Assembly (NCBI GenBank): GCA_025463515.1
Contig: JAODAQ010000044.1
Coordinates: forward strand, 1-64,000
Length of the DNA stretch: 64,000 bases
Direction of reading: 5' to 3'
Origin: Rhodoglobus sp.
Lineage (GTDB): Bacteria; Actinomycetota; Actinomycetes; Actinomycetales; Microbacteriaceae
The notes below the pieces were generated by a model. The model saw nothing but the letters and a program-made list of their open reading frames with translations. It did no database searches and had not been told where the DNA came from. Within the stretch, counting starts at the first letter, position 1; every line of letters begins with the position of its first letter. This document shows positions 31,081 through 41,347 of this stretch, piece after piece. The translations under genes were made by a program, and so were the position numbers.

Positions 31081-31117
31081 CGGGTCAGGGCGATAACCCG
31101 AATATCGCCCTGACCCG
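31081..31117. repeat. Perfect 15-bp inverted repeat, 7-nt loop
   Basis: CGGGTCAGGGCGATA - ACCCGAA - TATCGCCCTGACCCG. Confidence 0.85.
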
Positions 31118-31448
31118 CCCCCAATACATTGGCCCGCTTACCCTAGTCGGCCAATGAATGGTGATGTTCTCCAAGGGAGGAACATCTAGCAATAACAACT
31201 ATGCGGTCGCGAAAGGGGTACGCAAAGTCGTCTCTTTGGGGGACTCTTGGGGGACATTTAGCCTTCACACAGTGAACGAGTACCCCGATATTCCGGTATT
31301 CCGGGGTTCGAACAGCGACGGCAATAGGGGTACATTTTTCGGAATCCGGGGCATATCGTCCGTCAGACGGGGGTAGAACGGTCTGTTTCAGTCGCGCAGG
31401 CTACGGATTTCGTTGTCCACGGAGGCCCAACCTAGGCGAACCGCAGGA

Positions 31449-31470
31449 AACCCCCGTTCGGGGGGTGCTT
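31449..31470. terminator. Bidirectional terminator-like hairpin downstream of accE
   Basis: AACCCCCGTTCGGGGGGTGCTTTT: CCCCCG/CGGGGG stem with T-tract; reverse strand ends in GGGTTTCC. Confidence 0.65.
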
Positions 31471-31486
31471 TTCTGCAATCCGAGGC

Positions 31487-31699
31487 TCAGCCGGAAAAAC
31501 TGCGCCAGGCACCGGGGCCGGGCGTCAGCGGAGAGCGCAGCTGCCGCTGGCTCCGCTTCCATGCCGAGACCTCGGGACCGTCGGCGGCCCCGAGCTCCTC
31601 GGCGAGTTCGGCGAGGGCCTGGGAGACGACGACGGTGACCGCCGCGATGTCCTCCGGAGTCGCGGAGGGCGAGACGACTCGGATGTCGGGGGAGCTCAC
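31487..31699 (-). CDS. accE: Acyl-CoA carboxylase epsilon subunit
   Basis: Small 70-aa [27 protein letters not shown] ... [24 protein letters not shown] directly after accD. Confidence 0.85.
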   Translation of the reverse strand: MSSPDIRVVSPSATPEDIAAVTVVVSQALAELAEELGAADGPEVSAWKRSQRQLRSPLTPGPGAWRSFSG

Positions 31700-33294
31700 A
31701 GCGGGATGTTCCCGTGCTTCTTGGGCGGCAGCGAAGCCCGCTTGGTGCGAAGCGCGCGCAGCCCCTTGATGACGGCGACGCGGGTGGCCGCGGGCTCGAT
31801 GATGCCGTCGAGCTCGCCGCGCTCAGCGGCGAGGAACGGGGATGCCACGTTGTAGGTGTACTCGTTCGCGAGCCGGGTGCGTACCGCCGCGACATCCTCG
31901 CCAGCGGCCTCTGCGGCCTTGATCTCGCCGCGGTACAGGATGTTGACGGCGCCCTGGCCGCCCATGACGGCGATCTCGGCGGTCGGCCAGGCGTAGTTGA
32001 GGTCGGCGCCCATCTGCTTGGATCCCATGACGATGTACGCGCCGCCGTACGCCTTGCGGGTGATGACGGTCACGAGCGGCACGGTCGCCTCGGCGTACGC
32101 GTAGAGCAGCTTCGCGCCGCGGCGGATCACGCCCGTCCACTCCTGGTCTGTGCCGGGGAGGTAGCCGGGCACGTCGACGAGGGTGAGGATCGGGATGTTG
32201 AACGCGTCGCAGAAGCGCAGGAAGCGCGCCGCCTTCTCACCGGCCTCGATGTTGAGCGTGCCGGCCATGGCCTGCGGCTGGTTGGCGATGACGCCGACCG
32301 TGCGGCCCTCGACGCGGCCGAAGCCCACGACGATGTTGGGCGCGTAGAGGGGCTGGGTCTCGAGGAAGTCGCCGTTGTCGACGATGTGCTCGATGACCGT
32401 CTTCACGTCGTACGGCTGGTTGGGGCTGTCGGGGACGAGGCTGTTGAGCTTGCGGTCCTCGTCCGTGATCTCGAGCTCGATCTCGCTCTCGTAGACGGGG
32501 AGCTCGGCCAGGTTGTTGTCGGGGAGGAACCCGATGAGGGTCCGCGCGTAGTCGAGCGCGTCATCCTCGTCGCTGGCCAGGTAGTGCGCGACACCGGAGA
32601 TCTTGTTGTGGGTGAGCGCGCCGCCCAGCTCCTCCATGCCGACGTCCTCGCCGGTCACCGTCTTGATGACGTCGGGGCCGGTCACGAACATCTGCGAGGT
32701 CTTGTCGACCATGATCACGAAGTCGGTGAGCGCGGGGGAGTACACGGCGCCGCCGGCGGCCGGGCCCATCACGATCGAGATCTGCGGGATGACCCCGGAG
32801 GCCTGGGTGTTGCGGCGGAAGATCTCGCCGTACTTGCCGAGGGCGACAACGCCCTCCTGGATGCGCGCGCCGCCGGAGTCGAGCATGCCGATGATGGGCA
32901 CCCCGGTCTTGAGGGCGTGGTCCATGACCTTGATGATCTTCTCGCCCGCGACCTCGCCGAGCGAGCCGCCGAAGATCGTGAAGTCCTGCGAGTACACGGC
33001 GACCTGCCGGCCGTGGATGGTCCCGAGGCCCGTGACCACCGCGTCGCCGTACGGGCGGTTCTTCTCCATGCCGAACGCGTGGGTGCGGTGCCGGACGAAC
33101 TCGTCGAGCTCCACGAAGGAACCGTGGTCGAGCAGCTGCTCGATGCGCTCGCGGGCGGTCTTCTTGCCCTTCGCGTGCTGCTTCTCGATGGCGGCCTCGC
33201 CGCTCGCGGTCACGGCCTCGTGGTAGCGCACCTTGAGGTCGGCGATGCGACCGGCGGTCGTCGAGAGATCGGGGATGTGGGTTTCGTCAGTCAC
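31696..33294 (-). CDS. accD: Acyl-CoA (propionyl-CoA) carboxylase beta subunit
   Basis: Carboxyltransferase motifs [46 protein letters not shown]. Confidence 0.94.
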   Translation of the reverse strand: MTDETHIPDLSTTAGRIADLKVRYHEAVTASGEAAIEKQHAKGKKTARERIEQLLDHGSFVELDEFVRHRTHAFGMEKNRPYGDAVVTGLGTIHGRQVAVYSQDFTIFGGSLGEVAGEKIIKVMDHALKTGVPIIGMLDSGGARIQEGVVALGKYGEIFRRNTQASGVIPQISIVMGPAAGGAVYSPALTDFVIMVDKTSQMFVTGPDVIKTVTGEDVGMEELGGALTHNKISGVAHYLASDEDDALDYARTLIGFLPDNNLAELPVYESEIELEITDEDRKLNSLVPDSPNQPYDVKTVIEHIVDNGDFLETQPLYAPNIVVGFGRVEGRTVGVIANQPQAMAGTLNIEAGEKAARFLRFCDAFNIPILTLVDVPGYLPGTDQEWTGVIRRGAKLLYAYAEATVPLVTVITRKAYGGAYIVMGSKQMGADLNYAWPTAEIAVMGGQGAVNILYRGEIKAAEAAGEDVAAVRTRLANEYTYNVASPFLAAERGELDGIIEPAATRVAVIKGLRALRTKRASLPPKKHGNIPL

Positions 33295-33355
33295 GCTGTC
33301 ACTTTACCCACCCCGCCTCCCGCAGGACTTTGGGGGAAGGTACAAAGATAGGAGG

Positions 33356-34093
33356 ATGCTCCTTCCCCTCAGCAGCGCCGTCGCCGAGACCCTCGACGTG
33401 CTCGACGAGGCCGGCTCCACGAACGCCGTGCTCGTGGAGCGCGCGCGAGCGGGCACGGAGCGCGAGTTCTCCGTCGTCGTCACGACCAACCAGACCGCGG
33501 GCCGCGGGCGGCTGGGCCGCACCTGGACGGCGCCGCCCGGCAAGACGATCGCGGTCTCGGTGCTTCTCATGCCCCCGACCTCGGAGAAGCTGGGCTGGCT
33601 GCCGCTGCTCGCCGGCCTCGCCATGACGCGGGCGGTGCGGTCTCTCGTGACCGGGCACGCCGTGACGCTCAAGTGGCCCAACGACGTGCAGGTCGAGGGC
33701 CTCAAGGTCTCCGGCCTGCTCGCCGAGCTCGTGCCCGGTGCGGGTGTGGTGATCGGCGCGGGCCTCAACCTCACGATGGACGAGTCGGAGCTGCCGACCC
33801 CGGTGTCCACGTCCCTGACCCTTGTGGGCGCCTCGGCCGACGACCTCGTGGACCGGGCGCTCGCCGCCTACCTCGGCGAGTTGAAGGGCCTTTATACCGG
33901 GATGCTCGCGGGCAGCGACATCCGGGCGCTCGTCGAAGCGGAGTGCAGCACGATCGGCCGCAGCGTGCGCGTCGAGCTGCCCGGCGGCGACAACCTGTAC
34001 GGCACCGCGACCGGGATCGACGGCGAGGGCCGCTTGCTGGTCGACGGCCGCGCGATCGCGGCGGGCGACGTCACGCACTTGAGGTACGAGTGA
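33356..34093 (+). CDS. birA: Biotin--[acetyl-CoA-carboxylase] ligase
   Basis: DEAGSTNAVL, TAGRGRLGRTW, LKWPNDVQVEGLKVSGLLAE. Confidence 0.93.
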   Translation: MLLPLSSAVAETLDVLDEAGSTNAVLVERARAGTEREFSVVVTTNQTAGRGRLGRTWTAPPGKTIAVSVLLMPPTSEKLGWLPLLAGLAMTRAVRSLVTGHAVTLKWPNDVQVEGLKVSGLLAELVPGAGVVIGAGLNLTMDESELPTPVSTSLTLVGASADDLVDRALAAYLGELKGLYTGMLAGSDIRALVEAECSTIGRSVRVELPGGDNLYGTATGIDGEGRLLVDGRAIAAGDVTHLRYE

Positions 34094-34557
34094 CCGAGGA
34101 GACCGTGGTCGCCCGTCTCCGCCCGCACGCGCGGGCGCTGTTCTGGCCGACTGTCCTGCTGCTGCTCGTGGCCGCGGGCGTGGGGTTCCTGTCGGGAACG
34201 TTCCGTGAACAGTGGCAGAACACCGTGCTGCTCTCGGTGGCCGGCGCGGTCGCCCTCGTAGGCTGGCTCGTGCCCCTGCTGCGGTGGGCGGCGCGCAACT
34301 ACACGATCACGACGCGGCGGGTGGTGGTGGCATCCGGGATCCTCTCCCGCAGCCGCCAGGAGGTGCTGTTGAGCCGGATCTCTGACGTGGGCATCGAGCG
34401 CCGCGGCCTGCAGGCCGTGTTCCGCAGCGGCGACGTCGTCGTGAACGACGAGGTCGTACTTCGCGACGTGCCCTCAGCGGGGCTCGTGCTGGCCGCGATC
34501 CACGACCTCGTCGAGGGCACCGAACCGTCATTCGGGTCGGATAGGGTGCACGCGTGA
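34090..34557 (+). CDS. PH (bPH/DUF304) domain membrane protein
   Basis: Two TM helices then YTITTRRVVVASGILSRSRQEVLLSRISDVGIERRGLQAVF. Confidence 0.88.
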   Translation: MTEETVVARLRPHARALFWPTVLLLLVAAGVGFLSGTFREQWQNTVLLSVAGAVALVGWLVPLLRWAARNYTITTRRVVVASGILSRSRQEVLLSRISDVGIERRGLQAVFRSGDVVVNDEVVLRDVPSAGLVLAAIHDLVEGTEPSFGSDRVHA

Positions 34558-35855
34558 AAATCTCCGTGATCGGGTGCGGCTACCTCGGTGCCGTGCACGC
34601 CGCCGCCATGGCGGATCTGGGCCACGAGGTGGTCGGTGTCGACGTCGATCCCGCGAAGATCGCGCAGCTCTCCTCGGGCGTCGCGCCGTTCTTCGAGCCC
34701 GGGCTCAGCGACATCCTCTCCTCCTCCCTCGCGACCGGGCGCCTGCGCTTCACCACCGACATCGCGGAGGTGCGCGGCTCGGCCGTGCACTTCGTCGCCG
34801 TCGGCACGCCCCAGCTCGGCGACAGCTACGCGGCAGATCTGACCTACGTGGATGCCGCGATCACCGCGCTGCTCCCGCACCTGCAGCCGGGCGACCTCGT
34901 CGCGGGCAAGAGCACGGTCCCGGTGGGGACCGCCGCGCGCCTCGCCGAGCTCGTCGAGGGAGCCGGTGCCCGCCTCGCCTGGAACCCCGAGTTCCTGCGC
35001 GAGGGATTCGCCGTGAAAGACACGCTCTCGCCCGACCGGCTCGTGTACGGCGTGCGCGCGGGGGATGAGGCATCCGTCGCCCTGCTGAACGAGCTGTACG
35101 CGGCGACGATCGCCCGCGGCACGCCGGTGGTAGTCACCGACTTCGCGACGGCGGAGCTCGTGAAGGTCGCGGCGAACGCCTTCCTCGCGACGAAGATCTC
35201 GTTCATCAACGCCATGGCCGAGGTCGCGGAGGCGACCGGCGCCGACGTCACCCAGCTGGCCGACGCGATCGGCTACGACGCCCGGATCGGCCGCCGGTTC
35301 CTCAACGCGGGCCTCGGGTTCGGCGGCGGCTGCCTCCCGAAGGACATCCGCGGGTTCATGGCGCGCGCCGAGGAGCTCGGCGTGGACCAGGCCCTCGGCT
35401 TCCTGCGGGAGGTCGACTCCATCAACCTGCGCCGCCGCGAGCGCATGGTCGACCTCGCGCGCGAGGTGCTCGGCGGCGACCTCACGGGCAAGCGCATCGC
35501 GGTGCTCGGCCTCGCGTTCAAGCCGGACTCGGACGACGTCCGCGACTCCCCGGCCCTCGACGTGGCGGCCCGGCTGGCCGAGCTCGGCGCGATCGTGCGC
35601 GCGACGGACCCGGAGGCTATCGAGACATCCCGCCGCCTTCGCCCGACGCTCGACTACGTCGCGACCCCGGAAGAAGCTGCAGAGGGGGCGGATGCCGTGC
35701 TCCTGCTCACCGAGTGGACCCAGTACCGCGAACTGGACCCGGTACAGCTCGGGTCAGTCGTGGGCACCCGCGCGATTGTCGACGGCAGGAACTGCCTCGA
35801 CCCCGTCGCCTGGCGCGGCGCTGGCTGGCAGTACCGCGCCCTCGGCAGGCCGTAG
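34554..35855 (+). CDS. ugd: UDP-glucose 6-dehydrogenase
   Basis: MKISVIGCGYLGAVHAAAMADLGHEVVGVDVD, GFGGGCLPKDIRGF, DGRNCLDP C-terminus. Confidence 0.93.
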   Translation: MKISVIGCGYLGAVHAAAMADLGHEVVGVDVDPAKIAQLSSGVAPFFEPGLSDILSSSLATGRLRFTTDIAEVRGSAVHFVAVGTPQLGDSYAADLTYVDAAITALLPHLQPGDLVAGKSTVPVGTAARLAELVEGAGARLAWNPEFLREGFAVKDTLSPDRLVYGVRAGDEASVALLNELYAATIARGTPVVVTDFATAELVKVAANAFLATKISFINAMAEVAEATGADVTQLADAIGYDARIGRRFLNAGLGFGGGCLPKDIRGFMARAEELGVDQALGFLREVDSINLRRRERMVDLAREVLGGDLTGKRIAVLGLAFKPDSDDVRDSPALDVAARLAELGAIVRATDPEAIETSRRLRPTLDYVATPEEAAEGADAVLLLTEWTQYRELDPVQLGSVVGTRAIVDGRNCLDPVAWRGAGWQYRALGRP

Positions 35856-36287
35856 CGGCATCGACCGGCTGGGGTGGAACACCCACGACCGGTAGAAGGC
35901 AAAGCGGAACACCGTGCCGAGCGCCAGCCCGACCACATTGCCCGAGATGTTGTCGGCGAGCACCGAGGTGAAGCCGAGCGCGTAGTGCGAGATCCACAGG
36001 CAGGCGAGAGTGAGGAGCGTGCCCCCCACGCTCACGATCACGAACTCGACGCCCTCGCGCACGACCTGCTCGCGCTTGGTGGCCCCGAAGGTCCAGTACC
36101 GGTTGCCCACGTAGTTTGCCGCGATCGCGAGGCAGGTCGAGATGACCTTCGCGATGAACGGGCCCTCGTGAATGACGGAGGGCTCGAGGATCGTCGCGCG
36201 CAGCAGGTTGAACACGCCAACGTCGATCACGAAGCCGATGAGCCCGACGACGCCGAAGCGCGCGAGTTGGGCGATCAGCAGGCGCAT
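35754..36287 (-). CDS. GtrA-family membrane protein
   Basis: LARFGVVGLIGFVIDVGVFNLLR, NYVGNRYWTFG; overlaps ugd 3' end tail-to-tail. Confidence 0.88.
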   Translation of the reverse strand: MRLLIAQLARFGVVGLIGFVIDVGVFNLLRATILEPSVIHEGPFIAKVISTCLAIAANYVGNRYWTFGATKREQVVREGVEFVIVSVGGTLLTLACLWISHYALGFTSVLADNISGNVVGLALGTVFRFAFYRSWVFHPSRSMPLRPAEGAVLPASAAPGDGVEAVPAVDNRAGAHD

Positions 36288-36348
36288 GGCAGTTCCCCGA
36301 GGTGCGACAGAATGGAGTGGTCGGTGCAGTGTAACTGAGGAGAACTGA

Positions 36349-37458
36349 GTGTCCCTGACAGTAGGTGTCATCGGCGGCGGCCAGCTCGCGCGGATGATGA
36401 TCCCCCCGGCCATCGAGCTCGGCATCGACATCCGGGTGCTCGCCGAGAACGCAGGAGAATCTGCCGGAATCGCCGTGACGCAGCTCGGGGACTACCGCAG
36501 CGTCGAGGATGTCCTGCGTTTTGCGCAGGGGGTGGACGTCGTGACGTTCGACCACGAGCACGTCCCGCAGGAGGTGCTGCGGGCGCTCGTCGCCTCGGGG
36601 GCTGCCGTGCATCCGGGGCCCGACGCGCTGCTGTACGCACAGGACAAGCTGCGCATGCGCGAGCGGCTCACCGCGCTCGGCCTGCCGGTGCCGGAGTGGG
36701 GCGCCGTGTCGTCGATCGCCGACCTCGATGTCTTCATCAAGGCCCACGGCGGCCGCGCGGTCGTCAAGACCGCGCGCGGCGGCTACGACGGCAAGGGGGT
36801 CCGCGTCGTCTCGTCGGGCGCCGAGGTCGCCGACTGGTTCGACGACGACGACGACCCGCTGCTCGTCGAGGAGCTCGTCGAGTTCCGCCGGGAGCTCTCG
36901 CAGATGCTCGCGCGGCGCCCGAGCGGCGAGATCGCGCTCTGGCCGCTCGTCGAGTCCGTCCAGCGCGGGGGAGTCTGCGTCGAGGTCATCGCGCCCGCGC
37001 CCGGCACCTCCGACCGGCTGCGCGAGGTCGCCGCGGAGGTCGCGACGACGATCGCCGCCGAGCTCGGTGTGACGGGCGCGCTCGCGGTCGAGCTGTTTGA
37101 GACCACGGATGACCGGCTCCTCGTCAACGAACTTGCCATGCGCCCCCACAACAGCGGGCACTGGAGCATCGACGGCGCCGCCACGAGCCAGTTCGAGCAG
37201 CACCTGCGCGCGGTGCTGGACCTGCCGCTGGGGCCCACGGCCGCTCGCGAGCCGTGGAGCGTCATGGTCAATGTGCTCGGCGGCACGAGCAAGAACCGCT
37301 ACCCGGCCGCCCTCGCCGACCAGCCCGGCGCGAAGTACCACTTCTACGGCAAGGAGCCCCGCCCGGGCCGCAAGGTCGGGCACGTCACGGCGGGGGGTGA
37401 CGAGCTCGAGGAGGTCGTATTCCGGGCGCGCGCCGCAGCGGCATTCTTTGAGGATTGA
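36349..37458 (+). CDS. purK: 5-(carboxyamino)imidazole ribonucleotide synthase
   Basis: [44 protein letters not shown]. Confidence 0.95.
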   Translation: MSLTVGVIGGGQLARMMIPPAIELGIDIRVLAENAGESAGIAVTQLGDYRSVEDVLRFAQGVDVVTFDHEHVPQEVLRALVASGAAVHPGPDALLYAQDKLRMRERLTALGLPVPEWGAVSSIADLDVFIKAHGGRAVVKTARGGYDGKGVRVVSSGAEVADWFDDDDDPLLVEELVEFRRELSQMLARRPSGEIALWPLVESVQRGGVCVEVIAPAPGTSDRLREVAAEVATTIAAELGVTGALAVELFETTDDRLLVNELAMRPHNSGHWSIDGAATSQFEQHLRAVLDLPLGPTAAREPWSVMVNVLGGTSKNRYPAALADQPGAKYHFYGKEPRPGRKVGHVTAGGDELEEVVFRARAAAAFFED

Positions 37459-37474
37459 CACCTACGCTTGTCGG

Positions 37475-37969
37475 GTGACTGAACCCTTGGTAGCCGTCGT
37501 GATGGGCTCCGACTCCGACTGGAGCGTGATGGCCGACGCTGCCGCCGCCCTCACGGAGTTCGGGATCGCGCACGAGGTGCAGGTGGTCTCCGCGCACCGC
37601 ACGCCCGAGCGGATGATCGCGTTCGGCAAGGAGGCGGCGGGCCGCGGCATCCGGGTCATCATCGCCGGCGCCGGCGGTGCAGCGCACCTGCCGGGCATGC
37701 TCGCCTCCGTGACCACGCTCCCCGTCATCGGCGTGCCCGTGCCCCTCGCCAAGCTCGACGGGCTCGACTCACTGCTCTCGATCGTGCAGATGCCCGCGGG
37801 CATCCCGGTCGCCACCGTCTCGATCGGCGGCGCGCGCAACGCCGGGCTGCTGGCGGTGCGCATCCTGGCTTCCGGGGATGCCGCCCTGACGGAGAGGCTC
37901 GCGGAGTTCGCGGCCTCCCTCGCGGCGCTGGTCGACGAGAAGAACACGGCCCTGCGCAACTCGCTATGA
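37475..37969 (+). CDS. purE: 5-(carboxyamino)imidazole ribonucleotide mutase
   Basis: [42 protein letters not shown]. Confidence 0.95.
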   Translation: MTEPLVAVVMGSDSDWSVMADAAAALTEFGIAHEVQVVSAHRTPERMIAFGKEAAGRGIRVIIAGAGGAAHLPGMLASVTTLPVIGVPVPLAKLDGLDSLLSIVQMPAGIPVATVSIGGARNAGLLAVRILASGDAALTERLAEFAASLAALVDEKNTALRNSL

Positions 37970-39333
37970 CGTCCACAAGTCCCGTCCGCCACCCGGACCT
38001 GCGCAACCCGGCCGTCATGACGCGGCGGGCGTGGGTGCTCGTGCTGCTGAACGTGCTCATCCCTGGCTCTCCGCAGCTCATCGCGGGCAACCGCAAGCTC
38101 GGCAGGTTCGCGGTCACGACCACCTTCATCCTGTGGGCGCTCGTGATCGCCGCCGTGCTCCTGTACTTCCTGGTGCGGCCGACCTTCATCACCCTCGCGA
38201 CCAACTACTTCGTGCTGTGGATCGCACAGGCGGCGATCGTCTTCTACGCGGTGCTGTGGATCGTCCTGACGATCGACACGATCCGACTCATCAAGCTCGT
38301 CCGGGTCGGCCCGCGGGCGCGCGCCGCCGTCGCGGGGCTCGCCATCGCCGCCCTCGTCGTCGTGGGCGGCACCGCCGCGTACGGGGTCATGATCGCGGGC
38401 ACGACGCGGGAGACCGTGGGGGACGTCTTCGCCGGCCAGACCGTCGTGCCGCCCGTCGACGGGCGCTACAACTTCATGCTGCTCGGCGGCGACGCCGGCC
38501 CCGACCGCGACGGCCTTCGGCCGGACAGCATCTCCGTCGTGAGCGTCGAGGCCGCGACCGGCAAGGCGACGATCATCGGCATCCCGCGCAACATGGAGTA
38601 CGTGCCGTTCGTCGCGGGCTCGCCCATGCTCGACGAGTACCCGAACGGCTACGGCACCGACGGCTGCGACGTCGACGTGTGCCTCATCAACTCGATCTAC
38701 ACCGAGGTCGAGCTCGACCACCCGGAGCTCTACCCCGACGCCGTCGCGAACGGCAGCAACCCCGGCATCGAGGGCATGCGGGATGCCGTCGAGGGCCTGT
38801 TGGGCATCCAGATCCAGTACTACGTGCTCATCGACATGCAGGGGTTCGCCGACCTGATCGACGCCCTCGGCGGCGTCGTCATCGACGTGGCGGACCGCCT
38901 GCCCGTGACCGACGAGGTCGACGAGAACGGCCAGCCCTACGATCCGGATGCCTCGTGGATCGAGCCGGGCGTGCAGCTCATGAACGGCGACGTCGCCCTC
39001 GCCTACGCGCGCATCCGCGCCGGCACCACGGACTACGCGCGCATGGAGCGCCAGCGGCAGGTGCAGGAGGCGATCCTGCAGCAGTTCGAGCCCGCCAACA
39101 TCCTGACCAAGTTCCAGGCGGTGGCCCAGGCCGGCGCGCAGGTCGTGAGCACGGACATCCCGCAGGCCGTGCTCGGCCAGTTCGTGGAGCTCGCGAGCAA
39201 GTCGCGCAGCCAGGAGGTGGCGACCCTCGAGCTCGTCCCGCCGAACGTGGACCCCGAGGATCCGGACTTCGCCTACGTCCTGCAGCTCGTGTCGAGCGCA
39301 CTTGTCATCACGACGCCGGAGCCCAAGGGCTAG
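37966..39333 (+). CDS. LytR-CpsA-Psr (LCP) family protein with multi-TM N-terminus
   Basis: [59 protein letters not shown]. Confidence 0.9.
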   Translation: MTSTSPVRHPDLRNPAVMTRRAWVLVLLNVLIPGSPQLIAGNRKLGRFAVTTTFILWALVIAAVLLYFLVRPTFITLATNYFVLWIAQAAIVFYAVLWIVLTIDTIRLIKLVRVGPRARAAVAGLAIAALVVVGGTAAYGVMIAGTTRETVGDVFAGQTVVPPVDGRYNFMLLGGDAGPDRDGLRPDSISVVSVEAATGKATIIGIPRNMEYVPFVAGSPMLDEYPNGYGTDGCDVDVCLINSIYTEVELDHPELYPDAVANGSNPGIEGMRDAVEGLLGIQIQYYVLIDMQGFADLIDALGGVVIDVADRLPVTDEVDENGQPYDPDASWIEPGVQLMNGDVALAYARIRAGTTDYARMERQRQVQEAILQQFEPANILTKFQAVAQAGAQVVSTDIPQAVLGQFVELASKSRSQEVATLELVPPNVDPEDPDFAYVLQLVSSALVITTPEPKG

Positions 39334-39350
39334 TAGGCGCAGGCAACCCG

Positions 39351-40481
39351 CTACAGGTCGGCGTGCAGCTGCCAGACCTTCTCGGCCGAGCTGCGCCAGC
39401 TGAACGCCTTCGCGCGGTCCGAGCCGGAGTAGGCGAGGCGCTCGGCGAGAGCCGGATCGGCCAGGACGGAGTTAATGCCGTCCGCGAGGCGCGCGGGGTA
39501 GCCCTCGTCGTCACCGCGCTCGACGATCACTCCCGCGTCGACGGCGAGCTCGAGCAGGGCCGGGGCGTCGGAGTGGACCACGGGGGTGCCGAGCGTGAAC
39601 GCCTCGAGCACGGGCATCCCGAAGCCCTCTTCGAGGTTCGGGTAGGCGAACACGGCTGCCCGGTCCACCGCGACGGCGAGGTCGGCGTCGGTGAGGGTGC
39701 CGAGGCCGCGCGCGCGCGAGGGGTCGAGCCCGGCGGCAGCGATCGCCGCTGCGAGGTCGGCGTCGTCGGGGGCGGGGCCGACGATCAGCAGCGGGATCCC
39801 GCCGGAGACGCGCGGCATGCCCGCGACCAGCTGGTCGATGCCCTTGCGCGGCTCGAGGCCGCCGACCGCGAGCACGTACTCGTCGGGGAGGCCGAGGCGC
39901 TCGGCGCGCTCCTGCGCGTCGACGGGCACGTCGAGCGCCGTGCTCGCGGCACCGCTGATGACGCGCACCCGGTCGCCCAGGTCGATGATCTCGCCGAGCT
40001 GGTCGGCCACCGCGTGGCTCGGAACGACGATAGCGTCGGCATAGCGCTGGGCGCGCTTGAGCATCGCCCTGTTCCACGAGACGGTGCGGGCGCTCAGCGA
40101 GTCCGGGCGCGACCACGCGACGGTGTCGTGCACCGTGACGGCGATCTGGTCGCCGTCGTTGAGGCGGTCGTGCCGGGCGAGCGGGGCGAGCAGGCTCGTC
40201 GCGTGCACCATCCCCTTGCCGGGCAGTCGCGTGAACCCGTGCTGCCAGGCCGCCTGCAGCTCGCGGCGCGCGAGGGTGCTCTTGTGCAGGGCGCGCAGGC
40301 CGGGCAGGCGCTCCTCGATGGCGATGTAGTCGGCCTCCGGGGATGCCGCGACCACGGCCTCGACGTAGCAGCCGCGCGGCGCCGTGGCGATGAGCTCGCG
40401 CACGAGCTCCTCCGTGTACCGCCCGACGCTTCCGGGCGCGGACGCGAGCATCTCGTCCATGATGACGCGGAGGGTGGTCAT
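39351..40481 (-). CDS. GT4/GT1-family glycosyltransferase
   Basis: VHDTVAW, VGGLEPRKGIDQLV, FAYPNLEEGFGMPVLEAFTLGTPVVHSD. Confidence 0.87.
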   Translation of the reverse strand: MTTLRVIMDEMLASAPGSVGRYTEELVRELIATAPRGCYVEAVVAASPEADYIAIEERLPGLRALHKSTLARRELQAAWQHGFTRLPGKGMVHATSLLAPLARHDRLNDGDQIAVTVHDTVAWSRPDSLSARTVSWNRAMLKRAQRYADAIVVPSHAVADQLGEIIDLGDRVRVISGAASTALDVPVDAQERAERLGLPDEYVLAVGGLEPRKGIDQLVAGMPRVSGGIPLLIVGPAPDDADLAAAIAAAGLDPSRARGLGTLTDADLAVAVDRAAVFAYPNLEEGFGMPVLEAFTLGTPVVHSDAPALLELAVDAGVIVERGDDEGYPARLADGINSVLADPALAERLAYSGSDRAKAFSWRSSAEKVWQLHADL

Positions 40482-41347
40482 TGTGCTCCCAGGGCTCCCG
40501 TGCTGAATGCCGCTGCGAGCGCTTCACGCCAGCCCCGCATGGGTTCGACTCCCGCCGCGAGCCACGCATCGTGGCCGAGGACGGAGTAGGACGGGCGCGG
40601 AGCCGGGCGGACGAAACGTGCGCTCTCGGTCGGCTTGACCCTATCAGGATCGTGTCCCCCGAGCTCGAACACTGCGCGGGCGAACTCGTACCAGCTCGCC
40701 TGTCCGGAGTTCGTGCCGTGGTAGATGCCGGCCGGGGCGCCGGCGTCGAGCATCCGGACGATCTGCTCCGCGAGGTCCATGGTCCAGGTCGGCTGGCCCA
40801 CCTGGTCGGTCACGACGTCCACGGTGTCGCGCTCCGCGGCGAGGCGCAGCATGGTCTTCGCGAAGTTGCCGCCGTGCTGGCCGTAGAGCCAGGCGGTGCG
40901 CAGGATGCGCGTGCCGGAGGGGTCTGCCTCGAGCGCGAGCCGCTCGCCCTCCGCCTTGGTGCGGCCGTACGCGGACCGGGGGTCGCGCGGCGCGCTCTCG
41001 GGGTACGGAGTCGTTGCCGCGCCGTCGAACACGTAGTCCGTGGAGAGCTGCACGAGGGTCGCGCCGTGCGCCGCGGTGGCCAGGGCGAGGTTCTGGGCGC
41101 CGAGGGCATTCACGGCGTAGGCGGCGGGCTCGTCGGCCTCGGCGTCGTCCACCCGGGTGTAGGCGGAGGCGTTGACGACGACGTCGAAGCCCTCGACGGC
41201 GGCTCGTGCCGCGTCGCGGTCGGTCACGTCGAGCTCCGCGCGGGTGAGGCCCGTGGCATCCCTGTCGGCCAGGACCGCCAGCAGGTCGGTGCCGAGCATG
41301 CCGCCCGCACCCGTCACGAGGTATCTCGTGGGCACCGTGCGCGTCAC
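40478..41347 (-). CDS. rfbD: dTDP-4-dehydrorhamnose reductase
   Basis: YLVTGAGGMLGTDLLAVL, NASAYTRVDDAEADEPAAYAVNALGAQNLA, STDYVFDG, YGRTKAEGE. Confidence 0.93.
   Translation of the reverse strand: MTRTVPTRYLVTGAGGMLGTDLLAVLADRDATGLTRAELDVTDRDAARAAVEGFDVVVNASAYTRVDDAEADEPAAYAVNALGAQNLALATAAHGATLVQLSTDYVFDGAATTPYPESAPRDPRSAYGRTKAEGERLALEADPSGTRILRTAWLYGQHGGNFAKTMLRLAAERDTVDVVTDQVGQPTWTMDLAEQIVRMLDAGAPAGIYHGTNSGQASWYEFARAVFELGGHDPDRVKPTESARFVRPAPRPSYSVLGHDAWLAAGVEPMRGWREALAAAFSTGALGAQ

Noticed and set aside
31304-31315. GGTTCGAAC resembling a tRNA/tmRNA T-arm
   Set aside because: Flanking bases do not pair as a T-stem, and no acceptor or anticodon arms were found.
36333-36348. GTAACTGAGGAGAACTGAG as a member of the AACTCAGGAGC family
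   Set aside because: Differs at the core and overlaps the likely SD region of purK; chance similarity is more likely.
36840-36858. (GAC)n run
   Set aside because: Encodes an in-frame Asp run inside purK; ordinary at this GC content.
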